Source of the DNA: Isochrysis galbana
Lineage: Eukaryota; Haptophyta; Isochrysidales; Isochrysidaceae
Assembly: GCA_018136815.1 (NCBI GenBank)
Contig: CM030939.1
Coordinates: 4,705,419-4,769,418 of the forward strand
Direction: 5' to 3'
Length of the DNA: 64,000 nucleotides
In this document: piece by piece, positions 50,081 to 61,478 of the stretch
Position numbering within the stretch: position 1 is the stretch's first letter
How the letters are laid out: every line of letters starts with the position of its first letter
Program-made: the position numbers and the translations under genes
Notes under the pieces: generated by a model
Databases searched by the model: none
Seen by the model: the letters and a program-made list of their open reading frames with translations, nothing else
What the model was told of the DNA's origin: nothing

Positions 50081-51594
50081 CAACTAACTTTATAGTTAGA
50101 CGAGTGGAGCGCGCCAGCGAGCCTCTCCTCTCCTTCGGGCCCCCCGCCGAGGGCGGCCCCCCAACCCCCATGGACCTATCGCAGTCGAAGCGACCGCGTC
50201 CGCCGTCGGAGGCCGAGCAGGTGTGTGCGACCCCGGTCGCACCCCGCGGCCCGTGGCCTCGGCCACACCCAGCAAGGCAGCCATGCTGGCCCCCCCATGG
50301 GGGGAGGCGGGGAGGCAGGCTACAGACCCCACCACACCTAGGCCTAGGCGGTAGAAATATGTAGTTTTTCTTGCCCAAATATGTAGTAAAATTATGTCGA
50401 AATATGTAGGAAATCCGCCCAAATATGTAGAAAATATGTAGTGAAAGAATGTGCGGTGCGAAGCGTCTCTCTGCCTCGAAAAAGTCGAATGTACCCACCC
50501 GCCTGTTGTATTCAGGCCTCCTGGCATGAATATTTCGGCATGGGTACGTGCCTTCGTCGTTATATATCGTCTTCTATGTTCGTCTTGGTCACTCAAGGCG
50601 TGCAGATTCAGATTCTCCCTGGGCTCAAATCCTGGTCCGCCGATTTTCGTCTCGAAATTCGAAGATTTTAGTTTTATTTTTACCGTTACGGTAATTGTCC
50701 ACGCGTTTTCAGGTAAGAAATGCAGGTAACAGAATTGGGCACCCTCTCTGCATTCCCTCCCCCCCCCCCCCTCTCTGCATTCCCTCCCTCCCCTTCTGCA
50801 GTTTCCCCTCCCCTCTGCAGTTCCCCCCCCCCTTGCAATTCTCACCCCCTCTGCAGTCTTCCCCCTCCCCTCTCTCCCTCTCCCCTCTCCCTCTCCATTC
50901 CCTGTTTTCCCGGGTCAAGCCGGGAAAAAGACGTGAATGTGAGGGAGGATTGGGTCAGAGTTGTGATTCGTGATTCCCCCCCTCCGCGGTTCCCCCCCCC
51001 TTCCGCAGCTCTCCTTCCTCCCCTCTCTCCATTCCCTGATTTTCCCGGGCCAGACCGGGAAATATACGTGAATGTGAGGGAGGATTGGGTCAGTGTTGGG
51101 ATCCCAACCCCCTCGCTCGGCAGTTTCGCTCCCCCCCCCTCCGCTCCTCCCCTTCCCCTCCGCTGTTCCCCCCCCCCGCCGTTCCCTTCCCCCCCCTCCG
51201 CGCGGTTCCCCCCCTCCGCGCGCCGAGACGGCGGTCCTCCGCCGGAGCAGCGCGGCCCTTACCAGGGCGAGAGGGGCTTCTGCCATAAGGCATGCCCAGT
51301 GGACGAGTGGCCGCATGCGAACCTGACTTTGGTTGGGTGGTACTAGCATGCATCTTGCTGTCCCCCATGGATGGGGGGGACCAGCGACCAGCATGGCTGC
51401 CATGCTGCCATGTGTGGTGTGGCCGGGGCCACGGGCCGTGTGGCGCGACCGGGGTCGCACGCACCTGCTCGGCCTCAGCGGGCGGACGCGGCCGCTTCAA
51501 CAGCGGCTGCTCCGTGGGGGCTAGGGCTAGGGGCCCGAAGGAGAAGGAGGGGGGCGTCGGCGCGCTCCATGGCAACTGACTATAAAGTTAGTTG
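50081..51594. mobile_element. Non-autonomous element with long (about 230 bp) terminal inverted repeats and end hairpins
   Basis: The left end CAACTAACTTTATAGTTAG (50081-50099) matches the right end in inverse (51576-51594) with one change. Each terminus is itself a hairpin (CTAACT-TTAT-AGTTAG). Inward, about 230 bp are inverted repeats of each other (TGGAGCGCGCC, GGCCGAGCAGGTG-GTGCGA, CCCCGGTCGC, CGGCCCGTGGC-CGGCCACAC). The core has pyrimidine tracts and, at about 50490-50730, a segment inversely similar to 38950-39230 in the IS5-like transposon. An 80-bp internal duplication (CGGGAAA-TACGTGAATGTGAGGG, about 50918-50965 and 51050-51100) is also present. No intact transposase. Confidence 0.7.
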
Positions 51595-52104
51595 GAAAAT
51601 TTTTCAAATGTAAAATGAAGCAGGTAGTACGTACTACGTACGCTACTAGTGATATTCATTGCGTGGGTGCTTCTTTCGACTAGCGATCACTCTCCCACCA
51701 CACACATCTACCAGAATGTCGCACTGACATGAAGAATCCTTGCCAGTCTTTCATCGTGTCGCTCACGACTTCTTGCGGTTGACCTTGCGCGTCCGGTGCA
51801 GAGAGTGCAAACGATGTACTACCTTTCGTGACTATCGAGTGTTCAGTACACGTGACTGCGTGCAACACCAAGAGCATCATGTAATCCGCATGCAAGCCAA
51901 TGTGCGCGAGTAATTGGGAGACTGCGATCGCCGATTCAGAATATGCACCCTCGTGATGAAATGGAAGGTTGGCCCGACCGCTCCTTGGCTGCTCTTGATA
52001 TGGCAGGACTTGCAGTTCGGAGTGGGAGTCTGCGATGCCAGTCGGCCTCAAAGAACGTGATCACGAAGAGGTTCACGGTGATGAAAAGGGTAGCTCGATC
52101 TCAA
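51595..52104. other. 3' flank of RPN11
   Basis: A minus-strand frame at 51680-52051 (124 residues) has no recognised domain and sits in the presumed 3' UTR/spacer; I do not call it. Confidence 0.35.
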
Positions 52105-53785
<1,681 letters not shown>

Positions 53786-54121
53786 CTCGCTCCCTCTCTC
53801 TCTCCCCCGTCTCGCTCTCCGCCTCCGAGAGACAGAGAGAGAGGGAAAAGGAGAGAGAGAGAGAGCGCCGACTCGCGCGCGCCGTCTGGAGGCGTGAAGA
53901 GCCCACGAGGTAAGGGGCGAGAGAGAGAAGAGAGAGCGCAGGAGAGTGGAAGAAGGAGACGACGAGAAGACCGAAAGCTCGCCGGTCAAACTAGTGTGTG
54001 CCCCAGGAGGACGATAGCGGACCAAATATGGAGACAAGTCGACAGATGAATAGGGAGTAGGTAGCTATTTTGGGGGATACGAGGCGGGTGTGTGCGAGAA
54101 GGGCGGGAGGTGTTCTATTGT
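53786..54121. promoter_or_regulatory. RPN11-side half of the ancestral bidirectional promoter
   Basis: GA-rich 5' UTR, then a unit TAGCTATTTTGGGGGAT-CGAGGCGGGTG (about 54061-54090) that recurs at about 57818-57846 next to eIF3g. The Copia insertion point (ATTGT, 54117-54121) closes this segment. Confidence 0.5.
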
Positions 54122-54300
54122 TGTTCGAATAGAGCGCGTGGGACCGCCGTGGGCAGGCCCATACCGAGTAGCGAGACGAGGGCTAGATGTAGCATGGTCT
54201 TAGCGACGCAAGGAGGGGGACGAGATCGGAGGACACACAATTAAGCGTACACCAAGGCACATGGGGACTATGAGCCCCTTCTACTACAAAACTCCAGACA
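54122..54300 (-). repeat. 3' LTR of the Copia element
   Basis: 179 bp, TG...CA ends, identical to the other LTR as far as I can compare. Confidence 0.93.
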
Positions 54301-54387
54301 CTCCCCCACAGCATGACACTGATGCTGCCTTAAAGACGAGGAAGGACGGACTCAGTCCGAAGACTGGAAGGGCTAACATCATATGCA

Positions 54388-55735
54388 TCAATCAGAATTG
54401 AGAAGTGTAGCCCGGTGACGATAGAAGGTTGTCTTATCGAGACATTTGGTGAAGATATCCGCTGTCATTTGTCCAGTACCAATCCAAATAGGAACTGATA
54501 TCTTGTGGAGATATTGTTCTCGAGCGTACAGTAGCCAACGCTCATAATGGCGATTGCGAGCGGTAACTCCAGGATTCTTAATCGAGTCACGAGCAGCGGA
54601 ATTGTCAGTATGAATGCCAATAGGTAGCGATCGAGGAAGATCAACGAACTCGAACAGATGTAACATAAAGCGTAGATCCCGGGCCGCTAAAGCATATATG
54701 GCGGTCTCGGCCTCAGCAGAGGACTCCGCAACGATAGTCAGCTTCCTTGAACGAAATGAGATGGCCGCTCCCCCATACATAAGAGCGTAGCCTGCAAATG
54801 GTTTAGGCATGGATCCCCATGAAGAATCAGCGTAGATGTCGAGCTTATCAACAGATCCATCATAGGTTAACCCGAGGTGACGGGAGTGGTGCAAATAGCA
54901 CAAGACGCCTAAGGCAGCCTCATAGCAATCCGGAGATGGGTCGTGCATAAATTGACATAGGAACGAAACATAGAAAGCAACATCCGGCCGCGTAATGGTG
55001 ATCCATAGAAGTGAGCCGATGAGCTTGAGATACGACTTATTTCGCATTTGTGAACGTTCGAGGTCACTTGAGGCGACACCTAGCTTGTGAAAGTGGTCAA
55101 TCTTGGAAGCACAGACGGGGACTCCAAAGTCCTTAGAACAAGACTTACTCAAGAATTCAGTGTGTACATCCTCAATATAACGTGTTTGACGTAGCAACAT
55201 GGTTCGTTTGTCGCGATCTCGAGTGATTTCGTAGCCCAGAAATCGAGTTGGCTCACCAACGATGCTAATGTTAAACCGCTTCGCGTAATCGGCTAGAAAT
55301 TCGTCGACAACGGCACGACTACCACGAGGGTATCTAACGAGCATGTTATCAACATAAATAGCAAGATAGACCGTTGGTCCATCAGCGTACCTTTTCCGAA
55401 AGAAGTTGGGCTCGCAAGACGATTGCTCAAAGCCTATGGAGACGAGAGTGTTCGTATTGGTGGTCATATACTGATAGCCGGCCTGTCGAGTCCCTTCAAG
55501 TGGCGCTAACAGCAAACAGGCAGCGTACTGAGGGTCCTCAAAGCCTTTTGGCTGCTGAACGTATAGCGGATTATCGTCGTTATCGGCTGATGAGAACGCT
55601 TTAACTGTGTCAACCTCAAGCAAGTCATCATCGGCAGTATTGGCAGCGGCCAAAAATAGTCGAGTACTCTCATGTCGCAGAGTTCCCCTCGCCATAGTAG
55701 TCTCCACAGGCGGGCTGTCAGATGTCATCATCTGG
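54388..55735 (-). CDS. Copia-type reverse transcriptase C-terminal part and RNase H, altered YVDD box
   Basis: The frame is open from 56352, but Copia homology begins near LLEVDTVKAF (first RT Asp). It continues through NPLYVQQPKGF, a degraded YGLKQ-equivalent (LEGTRQAGYQYM), the catalytic box as LAIYVDNMLV (Asn replaces the second Asp), FLGYEITRD, LIGSLLWITITRPDVAFYVS and the RNase H sites YADSSWGS, AESSAEAE and HTDNSAAR. It ends KCLDKTTFYRHRATLLNSD. The RT N-terminal fingers, integrase and protease are absent. The catalytic change should abolish polymerase activity, so movement of this copy probably relied on enzyme from relatives, unless the change arose after insertion. Confidence 0.85.
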
Positions 55736-55899
55736 CGGCGCGGGCGGCGCGGGCGGGAGCGGCCTTGACCTTTCTTCGTCCCCACCGAAAAAAAAAAGGG
55801 CCTTGACCTTTCTTCACGGCTGGGCGAGCGCGGCCGCGGCGGCGTAGAGCGCGCTCGAGAGCAAGCCGCTCGCGAGCAAGCCGCTCGCGAGCAAGCCGC

Positions 55900-55990
55900 T
55901 CGCGAGCAGCGTCGACGGGCGCACATGCGCGCCCTTGGGCGCCCTTGGGCGCCCTTGGGCGCCCTTGCGCGCGGCGCTCCTCTCGACGCA
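55900..55990. repeat. Short tandem repeats inside the Copia element
   Basis: GAGCAAGCCGCTCGC occurs three times (about 55860-55905), then GGCGCCCTTG four to five times (55930-55975). They encode Arg/Ala-rich peptides and lie between the ankyrin-like piece and RT. Confidence 0.75.
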
Positions 55991-56042
55991 CAAGAGGCGC
56001 GCGCGCGCCGATTGCTTCCTCGAAGACTGGAGGCACGACGCT

Positions 56043-56413
56043 CTACCGGGCGCGCTCGATGTTGAGAGAGGCGGCCCTTGTCACCCGCTCGGAGGGTCGG
56101 TCGTGCAAGAGGAGCAGCTCCACGCACCGCTTGCGCTCGTCGAAATACTCGGTGTTGGAGCACGCGACGACGAGTGCCGCGTGCTGCGGCCAGATCCAGT
56201 CCAAGGCGGCGCGATAGCTGCGCGTGTAGGCCGATTGGCCCTCTAGCAGCAGCGCGAGGCACTCGGGCACTGCGAGTCGGCACGCGGCGAGGATCGCCGA
56301 GTTGACCCCGCCCGCCGAGACGCATCCGCTCTCGAGCAGCTTGGAGATGCACCTCGGAGGGTGCGCTCGCCCGTCGCGGCGGTGAGCCTCGACCACGCGC
56401 TCGAGCGTCCGAT
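56043..56413 (-). pseudogene. Ankyrin-like fragment captured in the Copia element
   Basis: The minus frame reads LLESGCVSAGGVNSAILAAC, CLALLLEGQSA and HAALVVACSN with CVELLLLHD, giving the spaced Ala-Ala/Leu-Leu helices of ankyrin repeats, though degenerate. It is fused in frame to the peptide encoded by the transposon arm (RIDFPLARAPCVRIETFFP), showing that the join predates or accompanied the element. A host gene piece captured by an LTR element is the simplest reading. Confidence 0.5.
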
Positions 56414-56414
56414 C

Positions 56415-56663
56415 GTTAATGTGGGCCTTAGGGAAAAAAGTTTCTATGCGCACGCACGGCGCCCTCGCGAGGGGGAAGTCGATGCGCATACGCACGGCGT
56501 GCTCAATGATTGCAAGTAATCACATGTGCTGCGTAAACGAAACATCTCGTATACGGCGACTTTATTTTAAAAAAAGTTTCTATACACAGCCTTGTTTTGT
56601 ACCAATATTGTTCATAACTTAAAAGAAAACAGATTGTGGTCCTCTTTTGACGGAACGCGACTT
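56415..56663 (+). mobile_element. Fragment of the IS5-like transposon nested in Copia
   Basis: The terminal repeat (56637-56663) is the same word as at 39980-40006. The adjoining 220 bp match the left arm of the 38314-40006 element in inverse orientation, including one 150-bp unit. Confidence 0.85.
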
Positions 56664-57589
56664 CCCGGGGTGCCGTCGAACGGGGCACAGCGGTATCGCT
56701 TCGCATCGAAGTCCGGGCGAACATCGCGAGAATCACCCATCATTAACGCACACTCCCCCATCGTCCGGCGAGAGACGAACAAACAACGAAGGACCGAGAG
56801 GAGAGAGGCAAAACCGGCAAGGACGAAGCGGACGAAGCGACGGCGAGAGGCGGAGACTCCCGCGAGGACTCCCGCCAGCAAGGCCGTAGTTAGACAAGAT
56901 AAGAAGAAGCATAGAACGTCCCACAAGCTCGAGGTTGTCCTGGCAGAGGCAGAGACTGCCAGAGAAGGTGAGAATTCCCAAGGACGGCGGGATCGGCGGG
57001 CGAGGTCGCGGGCGAGCCACCAACCCTCGAGGGTCCAAAGAGGAGCAAGGACCATCGCAGAGGGGACGGGGGCGCGCTGGGCCGGCGAGTGGCGGCGAGA
57101 ATTTTGAAGATGAAGATGCCCTTGATAGTGGTTAGCATGAACAGAGAATGCGAGAACACACTTATCCTCAGCGCGGGTGAAATCGGTCTTGGCATTGGGA
57201 GGCGGTAGGGCCCGGGGGCCCGGGTCACGACGAGCCCAAAGAGCACCCGCGCAGTGGGAGTCGCCGGCTGATCCCGCCATCGTGAGAACTTGTGGGACTT
57301 TGTCAAAAAAAGTCTGCTCGGCCAACTTCCCCCCTCCTTCAAACAAGGTAGAGGGTATCCCGAAGGTCGGCGCGAGTGGCGAGAACGGCGCGGGGCCGGC
57401 GAGGGGGGCGAGACGGGCCTCAGAGGCCCCGAGAGACGAGAGACGAGCCCATCCAAAGGGATGGGGGAGGCCCAAACATTTGAGGGATGAGTGGTCGAGA
57501 GAAGCCCAAGGGGTAATTCGGGCATGTGGAGGTCGAGGACGGTCGAGATCGAGCGATGCGAGCGTTCGGATCGACTCGCGGGGGTACCA

Positions 57590-57768
57590 TGTTCGAATAG
57601 AGCGCGTGGGACCGCCGTGGGCAGGCCCATACCGAGTAGCGAGACGAGGGCTAGATGTAGCATGGTCTTAGCGACGCAAGGAGGGGGACGAGATCGGAGG
57701 ACACACAATTAAGCGTACACCAAGGCACATGGGGACTATGAGCCCCTTCTACTACAAAACTCCAGACA
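57590..57768 (-). repeat. 5' LTR of the Copia element
   Basis: 179 bp, identical to 54122-54300. The candidate primer site TGGTACCCCC (minus strand) begins immediately inside at 57589. Confidence 0.93.
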
Positions 57769-57892
57769 ATTGTAGAACGAGCGCACCCTGTAGCCTGCTG
57801 GGTAGGTAGTAGGCAGCTATTTTGGGGGATTCGAGGCGGGTGGGAGTTTTATTGTAGAACGAGCGCACCCTGTAGTCTGCGGCGACGACGCC
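57769..57892 (+). promoter_or_regulatory. eIF3g-side half of the bidirectional promoter with tandem units
   Basis: ATTGTAGAACGAGCGCACCC-TGTAG occurs at 57769 and again at 57852, with the GGGGGAT-CGAGGCGGGTG unit between them. The region is 124 bp long and holds the presumed start site of eIF3g. Confidence 0.5.
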
Positions 57893-59158
57893 ATGGCCGC
57901 AGAGCCCAAGAGGGGATGGGGCGACACCGCTGACGAGGAGGACTCGAACGAGCTGCCCTCCAGGTGGGGGACAGAGGGCGGGAACAGGAAGCACACCCGC
58001 ACATACGCTCGAGCACGCTCACTGTGGCCACAGCCGCGCGGAGAGCCTCCCCCCCTGCGCGGTTCTCAGCGAGTGGCCACTACAGCAACCTGACTCCCCC
58101 CTGTTCTCTCATTGCCCCCCCCTCCCGCGATCTTCCACTTCTATCCTCACAACCTCCTGTTGTCACGCACGTTCAGGTTCGAGACGGCGACGGACGTGAA
58201 TGGTGTCAAGACTATCACCACGTACCGCACGAACGACCTTGGCCAGAAGATCAAGACAGAGCGCACTGTTAAAGTGACCAAGACGACGGTCAAGATCCCT
58301 AAGGCAGTGCTCGCGCGCCGTAAGTGGGCCAAGTTTGGCAACGAGTCCCATAAGCCGGCTGGCTACCACGGGCGCGGCCACGCGAGTGAATGGGTCTCAC
58401 TTGATGTCCATGAGCAAATCCTCGACATGAAGCCCAAGCAAGTGATCGCGGAGGAACGCAACGAAGCGGCCGAGCGCGCCTTCGAAAAGATGAACGCGTC
58501 CGCATTCGAGGCGTGGCGGCCCAAGAATCGCGATACTTCTGTCAATGCGGCACGTGCCTGGGCCGAGTCACAGGGCATCTTGCCACGCGACACGGGCGAT
58601 GGGCCGGACACGCGCGGTGGAGGCGGCGGTGGCCTCGCCGCACTGGCAGCAGGGGGGCGGGGCTCGTACGTCCCACCGAGTTTGCGGAATGCCGATGGGA
58701 CCCGCAACGCGGAGATGGCACAGCGGGACGACTCGTGCACCGTACGTGTCTCGAACTTGTCGGAAGAGGTCAAGGATTCCGACTTGCGTGAGCTCTTCCG
58801 TCGGTTCGGCGCTATCCAGCGTGTTTACCTTGCCAAGGACAGAGAGACGCACCAGTCTCGCGGATTTGCCTTCATCAACTTTTACAACCGCGAGGACGCC
58901 GCGAGTGCCATTGCCAAGCTTGACGGCCATGGTTACGATCACTTGATCCTCTCAGTCACCTGGGCTAATCCGAGCAGCTCAGCACCAGCCTCTGCGCCGA
59001 GCCTGGGTTCGAGCGCTTTCCCTGCCCTCGGAGGTGGGGGTGGCAACCGTGCTCCCGACGGCCGGCCTCTGTTCCGCACGGGCGCCAGTGGCGATGCGCG
59101 TGTTGAAAGCAAGTACGACTCCCAGATCCACAACAGCTCGTTCGATCGCTTCCGTTGA
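57893..59158 (+). CDS. EIF3G: Translation initiation factor eIF3 subunit G, two exons
   Basis: Exons 57893-57963 and 58177-59158 (GT-AG, 213-bp intron, phase 2) give 350 residues. The start MAAEPKRGWGD is followed by the eIF3g N-terminal region (GVKTITTYRTNDLGQKIKTE, IPKAVLARRKWAKFG). GRGSYVPPSLR leads into a C-terminal RRM with RNP2 CTVRVSNLSEEVKDSDL and RNP1 RGFAFINFY, ending GYDHLILSVTWANPS. In eIF3, subunit G helps scanning and reinitiation and binds eIF3i. Two oddities: the CCHC knuckle usual between these parts is not present, and a Ser/Ala/Gly-rich extension of about 55 residues follows the RRM. Confidence 0.93.
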
Positions 59159-59624
59159 ATTTCTAGCTGATTCCGCCTGGAGCGCTTTTCGGGCCATCTC
59201 GGTGGGCCCATGTTAATGACGAGCTAGCGGACTGTGCGAGCTGTGTGCATCAGAGTACTACAGTGTGTGTGCAACAGCAGCACTCATTCCTGCGTTGCTG
59301 TGGTTTCTGGGCCACTTTCGTTATGGGGAGGAGCCAGGGATATACTCGTACTCGTTGTGCTGAGTTATCTCATTGGAGCAGGTTGGAGGTTGTACGTAGC
59401 TCATGGAAATGGTCCTAGATGGGAAACACAGAAGGGTTCTCCAAACACAATTAAAACAGCCTTTGCCTTTTGTTGAGACAATGTCAAAAACAGCCCAAAA
59501 CACGGGGGCTAAAAATATAGGTAGAGGAGCAGTAGTGTCGTGTTCATCCTAGATGAAGGCGGCTTGCCTTCATTTGGTCTCCTTTCCTTCAGGGTTTCTT
59601 CCCCTCCCTGTGGGGACTCTCACC
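59159..59624. other. Intergenic, small inverted-repeat remnant
   Basis: CCTAGATGGGAAACAC at about 59412 resembles the MITE terminus at 19207. A related CCTAGATGA word sits at about 59543, and a third (ATCCTAGATGATGCG) at about 60303. No gene. Confidence 0.3.
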
Positions 59625-60283
59625 CTACCATGAGCCCCCCGCGAGCACCCCCAAGGAGAGGCCCAGGAGCACCCCGTACGCGACGAGAACGGCGTCGCCT
59701 TGGCTCGGCATGAGGGCGCGCCCCGAGAGGGCCTGGTAGACGCCCACGCCGAGCACGGCGTAGCCCGTCCCCTTGTGCGCGACCCGCCACACGGCGCGGC
59801 GTGCGGTGCGGGCGCCGGGCGTGCCGCGCACGAGCGCGTTGAGCGGCTGCAGCAGGGCGAGGGCGAAGGCGACGATCCCGAGCGTGTGATGGGGGTGCGA
59901 GAAGTGGCGCCCTCGGGGCACCGACGCGACGGCGAGCGCGACGCCGGCGGCGGCCACCGCAAGGCCGCTTCCCTGAGAGATCGGGGGGGGGAGTGCGTTG
60001 TTGGGGTTTCCTCCCTTTTTGGGTGGGAGGGAGGGCCGATGGGGGGCGCGAGGAGGGAGAAACACACCTGCACCACGCGATGCACACGGAGCCAGCGGCC
60101 GCCGGTGAGCCGGGAGCGCCAAGCGAGCGAGAAAAAGGCGCCCGAGGGGAGGAGCACGCCCCACGCGACGGACATGAGCACACCGTGGGCGAGCAGCGGC
60201 AGGGGGGGCGGGGACGCGGAGGAAGAGGGCGAGGACGCGGGGGAGGAAGGGGGCGAGGGCGCGGAGATAGGGGGCGAGGACAC
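59625..60283 (-). CDS. Cytochrome b561-type membrane protein, 5' end incomplete
   Basis: Exons (minus): about 60283-60068 and 59972-59625, with a GT-AG intron of 95 bp, phase 0. The four heme-ligand-type His positions of the b561 core are present: LLAHGVLMSVAWGVLLPSGA, RWLRVHRVVQ, SHPHHTLGIVAFALALLQPL and VWRVAHKGTGYAVLGVGVYQ. Helices 3-5 follow the usual pattern, including the R..W..H..G spacing of helix 4. Such proteins pass electrons across membranes, often from ascorbate or via a fused DOMON domain. No ATG precedes the first helix; the upstream part is Pro/Ser-rich low complexity, so an upstream exon (signal or DOMON) is expected or has been lost. Confidence 0.75.
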
Positions 60284-60303
60284 GGGGGAGGTGTCGCATT
60301 CAT

Positions 60304-61478
60304 CCTAGATGATGCGATTTCCAGGCTCTTGTTTCCAGGTCCTTCGCCGTGCGGCCACACGGTGAAGCTCAGGTACATCTAGGTTGGTAGGGTTCGTCCC
60401 TAGCGATCTAGAATTCGAGTTCTCGTTTCGTTCCTTCTAGCCTGTTTGTCAGGTCTAGATTCCAGGTTTCCTCCTTTCGGGTAATCTTTACCTAAAGGAG
60501 CCAGGTCGCCTGTCACTCGCTGCGCGCTTGTCTCAGGCTCTCGAGTTACCTTGTGAAGGCTTGTTTAGCTTCTTGCAAGGCTTGTTGTTTCTTGTTGGGT
60601 TCCGGTTCTTTCTTGGGACCTGCTGACTTTCGTTGTTGTCCAGGCCTGTTCTTCGTAGGTTCTGCTTGGCCTGGTTAGGGTTTCGTTGAATCCCCGCGTT
60701 CGGCGTTTGGCGTTGGCGTTCGGAAATTTCCTCTCACATCCCCTAGGTCCGCTACCCTTGGCTTGTAGGTCCTTGCTTCTTTCTTCTCGGTCAAGGTTTT
60801 GGCGAGCGAGTCGGTTGCTCTATCCGCTCGAGATTTGAGGTTTAATTTGCTATCTCCCCTTGGAGACCGGTGTAGGTTCGCTTCCTAGGTGAGGGAATCT
60901 TTCCCCTTGATGCAAGCTACATGCAAGCCTTGGCCCCTTTGGTGTTTCTTCCCCTTGGTTGCTACTCAGGGTTGTTCGTTAGAAGCGTCTAGAAGGTTCA
61001 CGCTCAACGGCAAGATTTCCTCTGTCGTGAAGATATCTCGTTGCGATCTGTATCCAAAGTGATCGCCGTGGTCGCGCGACAGGACGCTCCCCTTCGGACT
61101 CTCCGCTACGTGGGAAGTTACAACGGAGACACGCTCCGGCCGTCGCTGCGGAGTCTCTCTCTCTCTCGCTCTCTCTCTCCGTCTCTCGCGACGTGTTTGA
61201 GTTATCGGTGATTTGGGGTCGCGGTTGCTTGATAATTTGCTTGGTTTGGGTGAATGATTCCGGTGTGTTCGTGAGTCGGTGTATCCTGTTGTTCTCAGCT
61301 CCGTTGCCCGTCGTTGTTCGCTGCGTCGCTGCACTCAAGCAGCCTAGGCTCCCTCCCTGAGGGAAGAGTTCTTTGTAGGTCTAACAATCTCTTACAACCC
61401 ATCACACTAGGGCCGCTAGGAGCGCCTCGCCGCCCCACAGCCCTTCGTTCGCCGTTCGTTCCCCGTCCAGACACCCAA
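60304..61478 (+). other. Leader region of the second Gypsy-like element
   Basis: T/C-rich 1.1 kb with no stable coding frame but many words such as TTGTTTCTTG, TCGTTTCG and CTTGGC, like a long LTR plus 5' leader. LTR ends could not be fixed because the 3' copy lies outside the window. No gag frame is visible between it and ATG 61479. Confidence 0.4.

Larger units (their letters stand above)
54122..57768 (-). mobile_element. Ty1/Copia-type LTR element, chimeric and probably non-autonomous
   Basis: Identical LTRs (54122-54300 and 57590-57768) begin TG and end CA on the plus strand. Both sides are flanked by ATTGT (54117-54121 and 57769-57773). On the minus strand, TGGTACCCCCGCGAG directly follows the 5' LTR as a candidate primer-binding site, and GTGGGGGAG precedes the 3' LTR as polypurine tract. 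The interior holds a gag-position region without recognised domains, a fragment of the IS5-like transposon (56415-56663), an ankyrin-like piece and RT-RNase H. Protease and integrase are missing. Confidence 0.93.

Noticed and set aside
56612..57475. 287-residue minus-strand ORF at the gag position of the Copia element
   Set aside because: Position suggests gag, but composition shifts along it, it reads through the DNA-transposon terminal repeat, and no capsid or zinc-knuckle motif is present; kept as part of the element only.
57541..57595. tRNA-like sequence next to the 5' LTR (GTTCGGATCGACTC and a terminal ACCA)
   Set aside because: It resembles a T-arm plus acceptor end because the primer-binding site is complementary to a tRNA 3' end; the T-stem does not pair and no full cloverleaf exists.
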